64,000 nucleotides of DNA from an uncultured Spirochaetales bacterium (GTDB lineage: Bacteria > Spirochaetota > Spirochaetia > JAFGXN01). The DNA lies in contig CASEOG010000005.1 of NCBI GenBank assembly GCA_949289575.1, forward strand, positions 356,006 through 420,005, given 5' to 3'. Shown here one piece after another: positions 52,316 to 60,035 of the stretch. A program made the position numbers and the translations under genes. How positions within the stretch are numbered: position 1 is the first letter of the stretch; each line of letters opens with the position of its first letter. The notes beneath the pieces are model-generated. The model did no database searches. It was not told where the DNA came from and was given only the letters and a program-made list of their open reading frames with translations.

Positions 52316-53356
52316 TTACAATATAAATTCTTTGTCAATATAATTGGTATTCAGACTGTTGGTATTCGTTCGTTCGTCAATCGCATCATAAAACGCCAGA
52401 ACCTGGGAACTCGAATTCACCTCATCAGCTTTTTCCTTCCATATTTCACTGAAAGGTTTCTCAAACAAATTGCCCATTATAAATGGAGCCACACAATCCA
52501 CACGCACATCTCCGTTCGGACGTAAAATACAGCCGGTATTGGGCTGATGAATCATTTTATAAACCTGCGTTTTTAACGTCACGGAACGCTGAATACTGAA
52601 TTTGCCCTGATACTTAGCCTGTAGTTCCTGTATTTTATCCAAAAGCACACTTCGTTCGTCGATATTCATTAATGTGTCTTCGTTTTTGGCTGCGCGACCG
52701 CTTTTCATATTTTCACCTAAAATAATCCCGGCAGCACCTAAGTGATAAGCCATTTCGACCATGTTTTCCAAATCTTTCAAATTATCATTGGTGACACAAT
52801 GAGCAATTTTTAACGGCAATCCGTGCTTGGAAACATTAAATGCCGCATCGACCGCTTTCTGCCAGCTACCCTTTACACCGCGAAACCAGTCGTGATATTC
52901 GGCCGTAAATCCGTCTATTGATATCTGAACCCAATAAAAACGGTACTTTTTCAACCTCTTAACAATCTCTTCCGTCATCAGCATGCCGTTGGAGATTAAC
53001 AGAAAAGATGTACCGTCATCATGGAGTTTATCCATAATCTGAAAAAGTCCGTTCCCCATCAGCAACGGCTCTCCGCCGGACATAATAGCCTGAAAAATAC
53101 CGCCGTTGGCAATGATATTATCGACAACCTTCAGCCAATCCTCGGTTGTCATGGTTCTCTCATAAACTCTTTCGTTCGACATGTTGTAACAATGCCGGCA
53201 TTTCAAATTGCAGTTGGTCGTTAACTCGAACTGAACCGTCAACGGCATATCAAAACGTTTCGGATATAAACCGGATTCCTGAAGAGCTTTCAACTGCTCC
53301 ACTTCTTTTTCTGTGGCTTTCATATCCATTAAGTTAAATTTTTCGGCTGTATTCAC
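52316..53356 (-). CDS. Radical SAM enzyme with a reduced SPASM/twitch-like C-terminus
   Basis: A 346-residue enzyme. The radical SAM cluster motif is C49-NLK-C53-RH-C56, followed by MSGGEPLL (SAM-binding GGE) and the usual barrel strands (WVQISIDGF, LPLKIAHCVTNDN). The C-terminal part keeps the SPASM-like sentence G-C276-x-x-x-P-N-G-D-V-x-V-D-C288 and GNLFEKPFSEIW, but lacks the later CxxC...C set. It would bind one cluster plus perhaps a partial auxiliary one. Two precursor-like peptides and a PqqD-like protein follow immediately, so it is the likely peptide maturase. Confidence 0.9.
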   Translation of the reverse strand: MNTAEKFNLMDMKATEKEVEQLKALQESGLYPKRFDMPLTVQFELTTNCNLKCRHCYNMSNERVYERTMTTEDWLKVVDNIIANGGIFQAIMSGGEPLLMGNGLFQIMDKLHDDGTSFLLISNGMLMTEEIVKRLKKYRFYWVQISIDGFTAEYHDWFRGVKGSWQKAVDAAFNVSKHGLPLKIAHCVTNDNLKDLENMVEMAYHLGAAGIILGENMKSGRAAKNEDTLMNIDERSVLLDKIQELQAKYQGKFSIQRSVTLKTQVYKMIHQPNTGCILRPNGDVRVDCVAPFIMGNLFEKPFSEIWKEKADEVNSSSQVLAFYDAIDERTNTNSLNTNYIDKEFIL

Positions 53357-53386
53357 GTCACACTCCTCTGTATGTTAGAACAATTC

Positions 53387-53629
53387 TCAATGCCCCTCAT
53401 ACGGTTCGCAACGACCGGTCGGGCTTTTGGGGCAACGGCCGCTGTGCATGGCCATCAGCTGAAGCGTTTTGTATGTTTTTCCGCAGTGTTTGCAGGTGTA
53501 TTGACTGCCGACAACACCTTCATATAAAACGTGCTCCTTACCGCCGTTTTTGAAGCAGCCGCCGCTGGTGTGCACCATTGTGCGGATATCCTTAAACTCT
53601 TTGCCGCATTTTTTACAGTAAACAGCCAT
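53387..53629 (-). CDS. Small protein with two duplicated CCHC-type zinc fingers
   Basis: An 80-residue protein made of two units, about 5-40 and 45-80. Each reads C-x2-C-G-K-x-[FY]-K-x(4)-[LM]-x-x-H-[ST]-x-[GR]-x-C and ends in Y-E-G. Spacing fits tetrahedral zinc binding. It precedes the radical SAM gene by 30 bases and may be its operon mate, or belong with the acidic protein five bases upstream. Function unknown. Confidence 0.7.
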   Translation of the reverse strand: MAVYCKKCGKEFKDIRTMVHTSGGCFKNGGKEHVLYEGVVGSQYTCKHCGKTYKTLQLMAMHSGRCPKSPTGRCEPYEGH

Positions 53630-53634
53630 GTCCG

Positions 53635-53868
53635 CTATTCTCCGTCAAACAAATCTTCAAGCTTTTCCGTAAACTGCTCCCACTTTTCGTCAACGACATC
53701 GGCCACATCGCTTAATTTGTCGATAACGGCATCGGGAATGTAATCTTCGATTGAATCGAGAAAATCGACGGCTTTGTCGCCGATATCTTCCAATTTGTCT
53801 TCTACGGCTTCCGTGAAATCATCGATTTTTTCGACAATCACATCGCCCAAGTCATCCAAAAAAGACAT
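53635..53868 (-). CDS. Acidic amphipathic helical protein
   Basis: A 77-residue protein beginning MSFLDDLGDVIVEKIDDF. It consists of repeated 11-mer-like amphipathic segments ([DE]-x-[IV]-x-x-K-[IL]-[DE]-D/E), strongly acidic, and ends EDLFDGE. AGGAG lies eight bases before the ATG at 53868. It starts a minus-strand unit with its own promoter. No family recognised; such proteins may coat membranes or bind partners. Confidence 0.6.
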   Translation of the reverse strand: MSFLDDLGDVIVEKIDDFTEAVEDKLEDIGDKAVDFLDSIEDYIPDAVIDKLSDVADVVDEKWEQFTEKLEDLFDGE

Positions 53869-53894
53869 CTTGAAAACTCCTTTTTGTATTATAG

Positions 53895-53922
53895 ATAATA
53901 ACATAAATCATCATATTGTCAA
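53895..53922 (-). promoter_or_regulatory. Promoter of the acidic protein / possibly the RiPP cluster
   Basis: On the minus strand TTGACA (53917-53922), 16 bases, TATTAT (53895-53900). It faces left toward the acidic protein, zinc-finger and radical SAM genes. Confidence 0.65.
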
Positions 53923-53931
53923 GTATAAATT

Positions 53932-53949
53932 TTCACATACTATTGTGAA
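53932..53949. promoter_or_regulatory. Inverted repeat TTCACA-N6-TGTGAA, probable operator
   Basis: A perfect six-base dyad with a six-base spacer between the divergent promoters, adjoining the -35 element of the XRE regulator gene. Size and place fit the binding site of a homodimeric helix-turn-helix regulator, most simply the one encoded at 53985. Confidence 0.6.
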
Positions 53950-53978
53950 TTGCCCAAGTGTTTAAAATTCTTCATAAT
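53950..53978 (+). promoter_or_regulatory. Putative promoter giving a leaderless XRE-regulator transcript
   Basis: TTGCCC (53950-53955), 17 bases, CATAAT (53973-53978), six bases, ATG at 53985. There is no Shine-Dalgarno sequence. Confidence 0.55.
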
Positions 53979-53984
53979 CGCTTT

Positions 53985-54263
53985 ATGTCATCCATTGAAG
54001 AACAGGAAAAACATTTTGCGGCCCGTCTGAGAGAGGAAAGGAAGCGGGCGAACATCTCACAGCTGGATCTTGCGTATAAGGCAAAAGTGTCACAGAATCT
54101 TGTCAACTTCATTGAAACGGGGAAACGGATTCCCACACTTCACACGATTTTGAAAATCTGCGATGCCCTGCAAATCAATCCGGCCGTCCTTTTCCGAGAA
54201 CCGGACGGGGACAGAGAAGAAGCCCGCAAAGCGATGACCGAACTGATCAACCGCTATTTTTAA
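53985..54263 (+). CDS. XRE-family helix-turn-helix regulator
   Basis: A 92-residue protein with an HTH_3 domain at about 15-70: LREERKRANISQLDLAYKAKVSQNLVNFIETGKRIPTLHTILKI (in parts). The C-terminus (AMTELINRYF) may dimerise. It is divergent from the acidic protein and RiPP genes, with a dyad operator between, so it is a candidate repressor of that unit and itself. The ATG at 53985 is chosen over an upstream ATG at 53958, which would lie within the promoter. Confidence 0.83.
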   Translation: MSSIEEQEKHFAARLREERKRANISQLDLAYKAKVSQNLVNFIETGKRIPTLHTILKICDALQINPAVLFREPDGDREEARKAMTELINRYF

Positions 54264-54336
54264 CCCTTCCTCCGAGGCTGTTACCTGAATTTACTCACTG
54301 TCGCCTGACACCTGATGTCAGAGGAACCTTTTTTTA

Positions 54337-54365
54337 TTGTCCCGTCCCCTTTTTTATGGTACAAT
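54337..54365 (+). promoter_or_regulatory. Promoter of the HEPN-like gene
   Basis: TTGTCC (54337-54342), 17 bases, TACAAT (54360-54365). AAGGAG follows, so this transcript has a normal ribosome site. Confidence 0.6.
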
Positions 54366-54381
54366 AAAAAAAGGAGATTCT

Positions 54382-55026
54382 ATGGGCACACTGTCGCAAC
54401 GTTACAACGAAGAGTTTTTAAACCGCGCGGAAGAACGCAAAGAGAAGCTGCAATACGAAAAACTGACCGTCGGCCGCAAAACCGCCGGCCGCGTCGACCA
54501 CATTCTCAACCTGCTGTTTCAAACGCATCAGAACTACTACTTCGGGTATCACGAAGCGGCCGTCTGCCTTTCGGGGATTTTGCTGGAACAGGCGCTGACG
54601 GTGTTGCTGGAAGAAAAGCTGGCCACGGCCGGCCGCCTGAAAACGCGCTATAAAAACCGCGATGCGGTGGTCAGCGGCCCCAACGAACTGAACCGCAGCA
54701 GCCTCGGCCTGCTGCTGGAACTGGCCAAAAGCTACGGCATCTGCACACAGACGCAGTACGACGAAATGAGAACGCTGCAGTTCATCCGCAACACCTCGAT
54801 TCACGGCATGCTGCCGGAATTCGAATTCGACGAAGTCAAACAAATACGTAAAGCCAAAACCGAGTTCAAATCGGTCGTGCTGCCGGAAGAAGAGATACGT
54901 GCGCACACGGTCGGGTCCGATTCGGCCGAATTATGGGCCTATTACGCCCTGACCCGCACCCGGGCCGTCATCGACGAAATCTTCAAACCGCGCGCCGTCC
55001 GCCTGCCGCCGCGGACAACCGAATAA
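54382..55026 (+). CDS. HEPN-like helical protein with RxxxxH motif
   Basis: A 214-residue, all-helical protein. VCLSGILLEQALTVLLEEKL and LQFIRNTSIHGMLPEFEFDE (about 132-151) resemble HEPN/DUF4145-type domains; Arg136 and His141 form the R-x4-H motif that marks HEPN ribonucleases. No antitoxin-like partner is obvious next to it. It may be an RNase or a structural helical protein. AAGGAG precedes the ATG by six bases. The gene is GC-richer than its surroundings. Confidence 0.6.
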   Translation: MGTLSQRYNEEFLNRAEERKEKLQYEKLTVGRKTAGRVDHILNLLFQTHQNYYFGYHEAAVCLSGILLEQALTVLLEEKLATAGRLKTRYKNRDAVVSGPNELNRSSLGLLLELAKSYGICTQTQYDEMRTLQFIRNTSIHGMLPEFEFDEVKQIRKAKTEFKSVVLPEEEIRAHTVGSDSAELWAYYALTRTRAVIDEIFKPRAVRLPPRTTE

Positions 55027-55029
55027 AGC

Positions 55030-55058
55030 TTTACTTTTTGACCTCTTACGGATATAAT
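55030..55058 (+). promoter_or_regulatory. Promoter giving a leaderless transcript (55065 gene)
   Basis: TTTACT (55030-55035), 17 bases, TATAAT (55053-55058), six bases, ATG at 55065. No Shine-Dalgarno sequence is present. Confidence 0.6.
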
Positions 55059-55064
55059 CCGGAT

Positions 55065-56489
55065 ATGAATAGAGAGACTCCCCTACAGACAGGACGGATT
55101 GTTTCCGTCGATTTTTTCAGAGGCCTGGCGATTTTCGGCGTTGCACTGATTCACTCGATTATGTTCGGCGTCTTCTATACGATTGACAATACACTGGCCG
55201 TTATTCCGCTGCCGCTGCTGATTGTTTTGGCTCCGCTGGTCCTGCTGGCGCCGTTGGCCGGGCTTTTTGCCTTTATCAGTGCGACGGCAAAAGTCTTTAT
55301 TTCGCAAAAACGGCTGACGGAAGGTCATTCGTTAAAAAGCGTTCTGCAGCCGATTCTGATTACATCGGCCGCTTTACTGATACTTCATTTTCTCTACACA
55401 CTGGTTTTCCGCTCCCCCGGATCGTCAATGTTTACACCGGGAATTCTGGTTGATTCGTTTCTTTCGGGAACGATCCGGCAATGGAAGGTGCAGCCGATTG
55501 TTTTCGAAAGTTTTCTGTATATGAATGCAATGGCAATGGTCTGCGTTACCGGTCTGATAACGGCAGCGGCGCTGGCTATCTGGAACCGAAGACGTCCTTC
55601 CTTGGACCGGACGTTGCGCCTGCTGACCATCATCGGCATTCTCTCCGTCTTTGCGGCTCCCTTTGTCTGGGCTCTGTTCTGGAAACCGCTCGTTTACTGC
55701 TATTCCGCAGATGGTGCATTGAGGCTGCTCTCGATACCGCTGTCGTTTTTATCGGCCAAAATGCACTGTCTGCCCGGGATTTTCCCTTTCGTGATGTTCG
55801 GTCTCTGGTTCGGATTTTTATTTGCCTCACACCCCGCCTACAGTGAAGTGATTCGCAGAACCCGGCCTCTTGCCGTTCTTTTTACGATTCTCTTTTTTCT
55901 TTCCGTCGGTGCACGGATTTTTCTGACAATCGGATCGCAAACGGTTTTGTGGAAAGCAATCGAAAAGACCGGCCTGATTACGATTCTGTCATGGAACACG
56001 CCCGGTATGGCTGAAGGAAATCTGATGGGAGCTTTTTTTGATTACCGGATGGTTCCGACCGAATTTCATTTTTTCGGTCTGATGATCGCCTTTTGGGGAT
56101 TTCCCGTTTTACTGAGAGTGTTTGATTATTGCGATGAAAACCGAAAAAAACGGCGCGCCGATCGTATTCGTCCGATTATCCGCTTCGGAACACTCTCTCT
56201 GACGGTCTTCTTTCTCGAACCGGCCGTTAACTTTCTGTTCTCGAAACCGTTTCATCTGCTGCTCGGAGGAGAATTATCGCCGGTTATGAACCCGATTACA
56301 CCGGACCGCTTTATGCTCTCGCCGCAAATCTGGTTTCTCTTTCCGATTCTGATCCTTCTCTTCTGGGGAATCACCCTGAAGTTGTGGGAGAAGGCGAATT
56401 ACCGCTTCAGTCTGGAATGGATTTTTGTCCGGCTGACTTCGCCGTTCCGAAAAATCAAATCGGAAAAATTACCTTCGCACACAAAATAA
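55065..56489 (+). CDS. Polytopic membrane protein, DUF1624/acyltransferase-like
   Basis: A 474-residue protein with about ten membrane helices. The start RIVSVDFFRGLAIFGVALIHS has the VDxxRGxAxxxxxxxH pattern of the acyltransferase-3/heparan-N-acetyltransferase-like (DUF1624/DUF418) superfamily. Later helices are rich in Phe and Leu. It probably moves an acyl group across the membrane onto an unknown acceptor. A longer frame overlapping the HEPN-like gene was dropped in favour of the ATG at 55065. Confidence 0.72.
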   Translation: MNRETPLQTGRIVSVDFFRGLAIFGVALIHSIMFGVFYTIDNTLAVIPLPLLIVLAPLVLLAPLAGLFAFISATAKVFISQKRLTEGHSLKSVLQPILITSAALLILHFLYTLVFRSPGSSMFTPGILVDSFLSGTIRQWKVQPIVFESFLYMNAMAMVCVTGLITAAALAIWNRRRPSLDRTLRLLTIIGILSVFAAPFVWALFWKPLVYCYSADGALRLLSIPLSFLSAKMHCLPGIFPFVMFGLWFGFLFASHPAYSEVIRRTRPLAVLFTILFFLSVGARIFLTIGSQTVLWKAIEKTGLITILSWNTPGMAEGNLMGAFFDYRMVPTEFHFFGLMIAFWGFPVLLRVFDYCDENRKKRRADRIRPIIRFGTLSLTVFFLEPAVNFLFSKPFHLLLGGELSPVMNPITPDRFMLSPQIWFLFPILILLFWGITLKLWEKANYRFSLEWIFVRLTSPFRKIKSEKLPSHTK

Positions 56490-56514
56490 AAGAGCCGTCC
56501 GAAAGGACAGCTCT
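56487..56514. terminator. Bidirectional terminator
   Basis: AGAGCCGTCC and GGACAGCTCT pair (one mismatch) around a GAAA loop between converging genes. On the minus strand TTTTATTTT follows; on the plus strand the T run is weak. Confidence 0.65.
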
Positions 56515-56531
56515 TCGCAACAACCGGTAAA

Positions 56532-57167
56532 TCAGTCGGAAGAACCGAAGGTAATCGATTTGTTGACCCGCGGACGTCCGCTTTTTCGCAGCGAAAGGGA
56601 TACGATCAAAAAAAGTCCCAGGAACAGAAGATAAACGACCGTCACGCCGACCCGAATCCCAAAAATGACGGACAGAACAGCTTCGTTGACCTCTGCAAAC
56701 GCTCTTTCGTTCAGTTCGCCCATCGTCACAATCTCTTTTCCGCCGCCGATTTGAGCAATCAGGAACGAAAGCGATTCCGTACCGGCTGCCGTTTTGTGCC
56801 TGATAAACCAAAAGACGATGGTCTCAATCAGACCGCTCTCTTCATCGGTTTGCGTCAGTTCGGTAAACCGGTCAATCATCTCCTGCATATTGCCGGTATT
56901 GACCGTTTTATCCGCCCATCCGGGATACTGTGTGTCGGCCAGTGTCGTCAGCCGCCCGCGATACTCCGCGACCGCATCAGCCGCGTAATCCCCGACTGCC
57001 CCCGACGGAAAAATAAGAACGAATGCGACAATGGTCACCAAATACAGAACCACCGCCATAAAAATCCGGAACCCCTTATCCGCTATACGTTTCAGGAGCA
57101 GTTTGGACAAAACAAAAGAGAGAAGCGATGCCGTCAAAACGGCCGCAATCACCAAAAAAAGTATCAT
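56532..57167 (-). CDS. Membrane protein with N-terminal triplet of helices
   Basis: A 211-residue protein with membrane helices at about 2-22, 34-56 and 172-195 (TVVYLLFLGLFLIVSLSL). The central part is polar and helical (EMIDRFTELTQTDEESGL), likely outside the membrane. No domain recognised. AAGGA precedes the ATG. It shares four bases with the upstream small membrane protein and forms a three-gene unit with it and the PH-like gene. Confidence 0.55.
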   Translation of the reverse strand: MILFLVIAAVLTASLLSFVLSKLLLKRIADKGFRIFMAVVLYLVTIVAFVLIFPSGAVGDYAADAVAEYRGRLTTLADTQYPGWADKTVNTGNMQEMIDRFTELTQTDEESGLIETIVFWFIRHKTAAGTESLSFLIAQIGGGKEIVTMGELNERAFAEVNEAVLSVIFGIRVGVTVVYLLFLGLFLIVSLSLRKSGRPRVNKSITFGSSD

Positions 57168-57583
57168 TTGATATCCTTATTAATGTAAACAACTGTTTTT
57201 TCCGTTCTGCAGTTGAGTTTTATCTGATTTCTCAGAGACGGAATATACTGCTTCAGATTCCGATACTCCTCTTTTCTGTTTAAATCGGATAATACGGCTT
57301 TTACCAGAAGGCGCCCGCACGGCGAGATCATGTACGGACGGAAGGAATGCTCTTCCCATTCGGCCTTGTTGCGCTCCAGAAGCTTTTCATACCGCCGTTT
57401 TTTATCCGGCCAGACGGAAAAAATCCGTGCCGACTGATACAGACAGAAAAGCGCAGCCGGAATCTGGATAAAAAGAAACAGTGCCGTTATACGGTATAAC
57501 GGCACTGCAGCGGCTGCCGCTCCCGAGAGAAGCAGCAGACCGGCATAAAAATTCAAATACAGAAAACGGAATCCCGCATTCAT
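57164..57583 (-). CDS. Small two-helix membrane protein
   Basis: A 139-residue protein with two close membrane helices (about 7-27 and 31-51, FYAGLLLLSGAAAAAVPL and ITALFLFIQIPAALFCLY) and a basic cytoplasmic C-terminal half. No family recognised. Its start adjoins the stop of the PH-like gene, so the three genes at 56532-58020 are probably one operon. Confidence 0.55.
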   Translation of the reverse strand: MNAGFRFLYLNFYAGLLLLSGAAAAAVPLYRITALFLFIQIPAALFCLYQSARIFSVWPDKKRRYEKLLERNKAEWEEHSFRPYMISPCGRLLVKAVLSDLNRKEEYRNLKQYIPSLRNQIKLNCRTEKTVVYINKDIK

Positions 57584-58020
57584 TATTTCTGGGCTTTGGC
57601 AATCGCCTTGAAGAAGGCATCAACCACTTTCGAGGCTTCCGCTTCATCAAAGGCCGACAGCTGAATTTCGGTATGCTGCGTATGGGCATCGTAATAGAGG
57701 TAATATGCCGGACAGAAAAAACCGCAGGTGGCCTGTTTTTTGTAACCGACCTCTTTGATGCTCGACGGAAGCAGACATTTTACCGTCTTGCTGACGTTGA
57801 AAATGTAACAGCGGACGTAAGAATAGACTTCGACAACACGCTGATCCGTGATAACAAGATACCCTTTGAGTCTCGTACCCAAAATTTTCAAAATAAGCTT
57901 CTGGACATTTCCGATGAACTGAGCAATCGGGTTGGAGCTTCCCGCGAAAAATTCCGCTTCCAGTTCCATCACCAGATTCTCTCCTTCATTCAATGTCAAA
58001 CCTGATTTTAATTGAGCCAT
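57583..58020 (-). CDS. PH-like domain protein
   Basis: A 145-residue protein. TLNEGENLVMELEAEFF, LKGYLVITDQRVVEVYSY and KTVKCLLPSSIKEVGYKKQ are the strands of a bacterial PH-like domain (as in YdbT/DUF304 or SHOCT-linked families). The C-terminal helix is ASKVVDAFFKAIAKAQ. No signal peptide. Function unknown. GGAGG lies six bases upstream of the ATG; the promoter is strong. Confidence 0.6.
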   Translation of the reverse strand: MAQLKSGLTLNEGENLVMELEAEFFAGSSNPIAQFIGNVQKLILKILGTRLKGYLVITDQRVVEVYSYVRCYIFNVSKTVKCLLPSSIKEVGYKKQATCGFFCPAYYLYYDAHTQHTEIQLSAFDEAEASKVVDAFFKAIAKAQK

Positions 58021-58046
58021 AACAGCCTCCTCAATAAAGATAATTC

Positions 58047-58075
58047 ATTATATAGCTCAAATGAGAAAAACGCAA
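58047..58075 (-). promoter_or_regulatory. Promoter of the PH-like/membrane protein operon
   Basis: On the minus strand TTGCGT (58070-58075), 17 bases, TATAAT (58047-58052), about 26 bases before the ATG at 58020. Confidence 0.72.
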
Positions 58076-58120
58076 GAATTTTCTTTTTTAAAATGAGATT
58101 AATTTTCATTTTAAGTGATT

Positions 58121-59929
58121 TTACAAAGAACCCCGGAGTCCGAAACCGTACGAAAAAAGAATTTTCCCGGTACGTCGAACCGCTTTTGCATCAACGGCAT
58201 CATTTGCGGCAGGCCAGCTGAAGGGAAGACGACCTACGAAAGGAGCTCTTCCCCACAAAACATTCACCAGTGCGTCCGCCCCTTCGCTGCCCGGCAGCCA
58301 GGCCATGACAAAGGCCTTCCACGATTTGATTTCTTCCGAGACAATTCTCGGACGCCCGGCAACCAGCACCGCAACGGTCGCTTTTCCCGCCTTTCGTGCC
58401 GCTTCGACCGCCGCACGGTTCCCCTTCAGCGCCTTATCCCCGTACAGAGACAAATCGGCCGCATCTCCGAAAAACTCGGCGTACGGCTCTTCCCCGAGAG
58501 CAAGAAGAATCACATCGGCTTCATCGGGATGATCCGTCACCGCTCCGCCGCCGGCTTCCAGAAATTGTGTGACCGCCTCCCGAAACGTCTTCCCGCCGAC
58601 CGCCGGATTGACTGTTTTTCCCAGCCACTCAATCGTCCATCCTCCGCACAAAACACCGACACTGTCTGCCGCGGGACCGAGAATGCAAACTTTGGCATTC
58701 GGTTTTAACGGCAAAAGATTTTCCTCATTTTTCAAAAGAACAAAAGTCGATTCGGCCGCTTTTCGGGCTTCCGCCCGTACCGCATCGGTATCGGTTTCTT
58801 CATACGCGGGAACCGGTTCATCCATTAATCCCGAAAGAAATTTGACAGTCAGAATTCGTGTCACGGCATCATCGACCCGCTCCCGTGAAATCAAACCTTT
58901 TCTCATTCCGTAGAGAATAGCCCGGTAGGCCTGCTTCCAGCGGATCGGTTCCATCAGCATATCGATTCCGGCATTGACACAAAGAATGACATTATCACGG
59001 TAATTTTTTCCGGAACACTGTTCGATTGCCGCATAATCGCTGACGACAAATCCGCGGAACTGCCACCTGTTTTTCAGCACCTCCGTCAGATACCGGTAAT
59101 TCTCATGCATTTTGACACCGTTAAAACTGCTGTACGAAGCCATGACCGTCATCGCTCCGTTATCGATCAGTTTTTTGTACTGATTCAGATGAGTTTCATA
59201 AAACTCTTCTTCCGGGATGCGCGTATCCCCCTGATCGAGAAGACCGGGCGTTTTTTGAGAGGTTCCGAAAAGGGTTCCTCCGTCCCCGGCAAAATGCTTG
59301 ATACAGGAAACCGCACCGCCGTCATGAATTCCTCTCATCGCCGAAAGAGCGCAGGCCGTCACCTTTCCCGGATTTTCGGAAAAGCTCTCATAAGTTCGCC
59401 CCCAACGGATGTCCTGTGCGGCTGCAATACAGGGGGCAAAAGTCCATGTCACACCCGTCTGCCGTATCGCCTTTGCGGTCTCCTTGCCGGCAGTAAAAGC
59501 GCCCCGGCCGTCGGGAGAGGCACCCAGTCCGCTGTTGTGCGGAAAAATGACTGCTCCCGCCAGATTATTGTGACCGTGAACGGCATCGACACCGTAAATA
59601 ACGGGAATCCCCAGCCGGGTTTCGGCAGCCGCCGCCTGCATCTGCCCGATCATATTCCGCCAGTCGGCCACCGTATTTTTCCCGGGAACGGAACCGCCAC
59701 CGCTGAGAACGGAGCCCAGACAATAGCGGGTGATATCCGAAATCTTCATATAACGCCGTTCCGCCTGAATCATCTGTCCGGCTTTTTCCTCCGGCGTCAT
59801 CCGACTGACAATGGCTTTTGCTTTTGCCTCGGAGGCATTCCAGTCGGCAACGGCAACGGAAAGGGACGTTTCCGAAAAGGCCGGTGACGAAAAAAGCGCA
59901 CACCATAAAATCAAAGCGAGTCTTTTCAT
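58121..59929 (-). CDS. Exported GH3 beta-glucosidase-like enzyme
   Basis: A 602-residue protein with a signal peptide (KRLALILWCALFSSPAFSE). The N-terminal GH3 barrel contains GIPVIYGVDAVHGHNN, CIKHFAGDGG and GFVVSDYAAIE, in which Asp298 is the nucleophile. The C-terminal alpha/beta domain holds LALGEEPYAEFFGDAADLSL with the candidate acid/base. It stops at FSYGFGL, without the fibronectin-like third domain of longer BglX enzymes. It probably releases glucose from beta-glucans in the periplasm or outside. GGAG precedes the ATG. Confidence 0.92.
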   Translation of the reverse strand: MKRLALILWCALFSSPAFSETSLSVAVADWNASEAKAKAIVSRMTPEEKAGQMIQAERRYMKISDITRYCLGSVLSGGGSVPGKNTVADWRNMIGQMQAAAAETRLGIPVIYGVDAVHGHNNLAGAVIFPHNSGLGASPDGRGAFTAGKETAKAIRQTGVTWTFAPCIAAAQDIRWGRTYESFSENPGKVTACALSAMRGIHDGGAVSCIKHFAGDGGTLFGTSQKTPGLLDQGDTRIPEEEFYETHLNQYKKLIDNGAMTVMASYSSFNGVKMHENYRYLTEVLKNRWQFRGFVVSDYAAIEQCSGKNYRDNVILCVNAGIDMLMEPIRWKQAYRAILYGMRKGLISRERVDDAVTRILTVKFLSGLMDEPVPAYEETDTDAVRAEARKAAESTFVLLKNEENLLPLKPNAKVCILGPAADSVGVLCGGWTIEWLGKTVNPAVGGKTFREAVTQFLEAGGGAVTDHPDEADVILLALGEEPYAEFFGDAADLSLYGDKALKGNRAAVEAARKAGKATVAVLVAGRPRIVSEEIKSWKAFVMAWLPGSEGADALVNVLWGRAPFVGRLPFSWPAANDAVDAKAVRRTGKILFSYGFGLRGSL

Positions 59930-60000
59930 AAATCTTTTTCTCCGGTACTACTATATCATCGAAGAGATGATGAGAGAAGAATTTTAACATCAAATTATTC

Positions 60001-60028
60001 TTGAATTGACGCCCGTTTCGGATATAAT
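60001..60028 (+). promoter_or_regulatory. Promoter giving a leaderless transcript (60036 gene)
   Basis: TTGAAT (60001-60006), 16 bases, TATAAT (60023-60028), seven bases, ATG at 60036. No Shine-Dalgarno sequence is present. Confidence 0.58.
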
Positions 60029-60035
60029 AACATCC

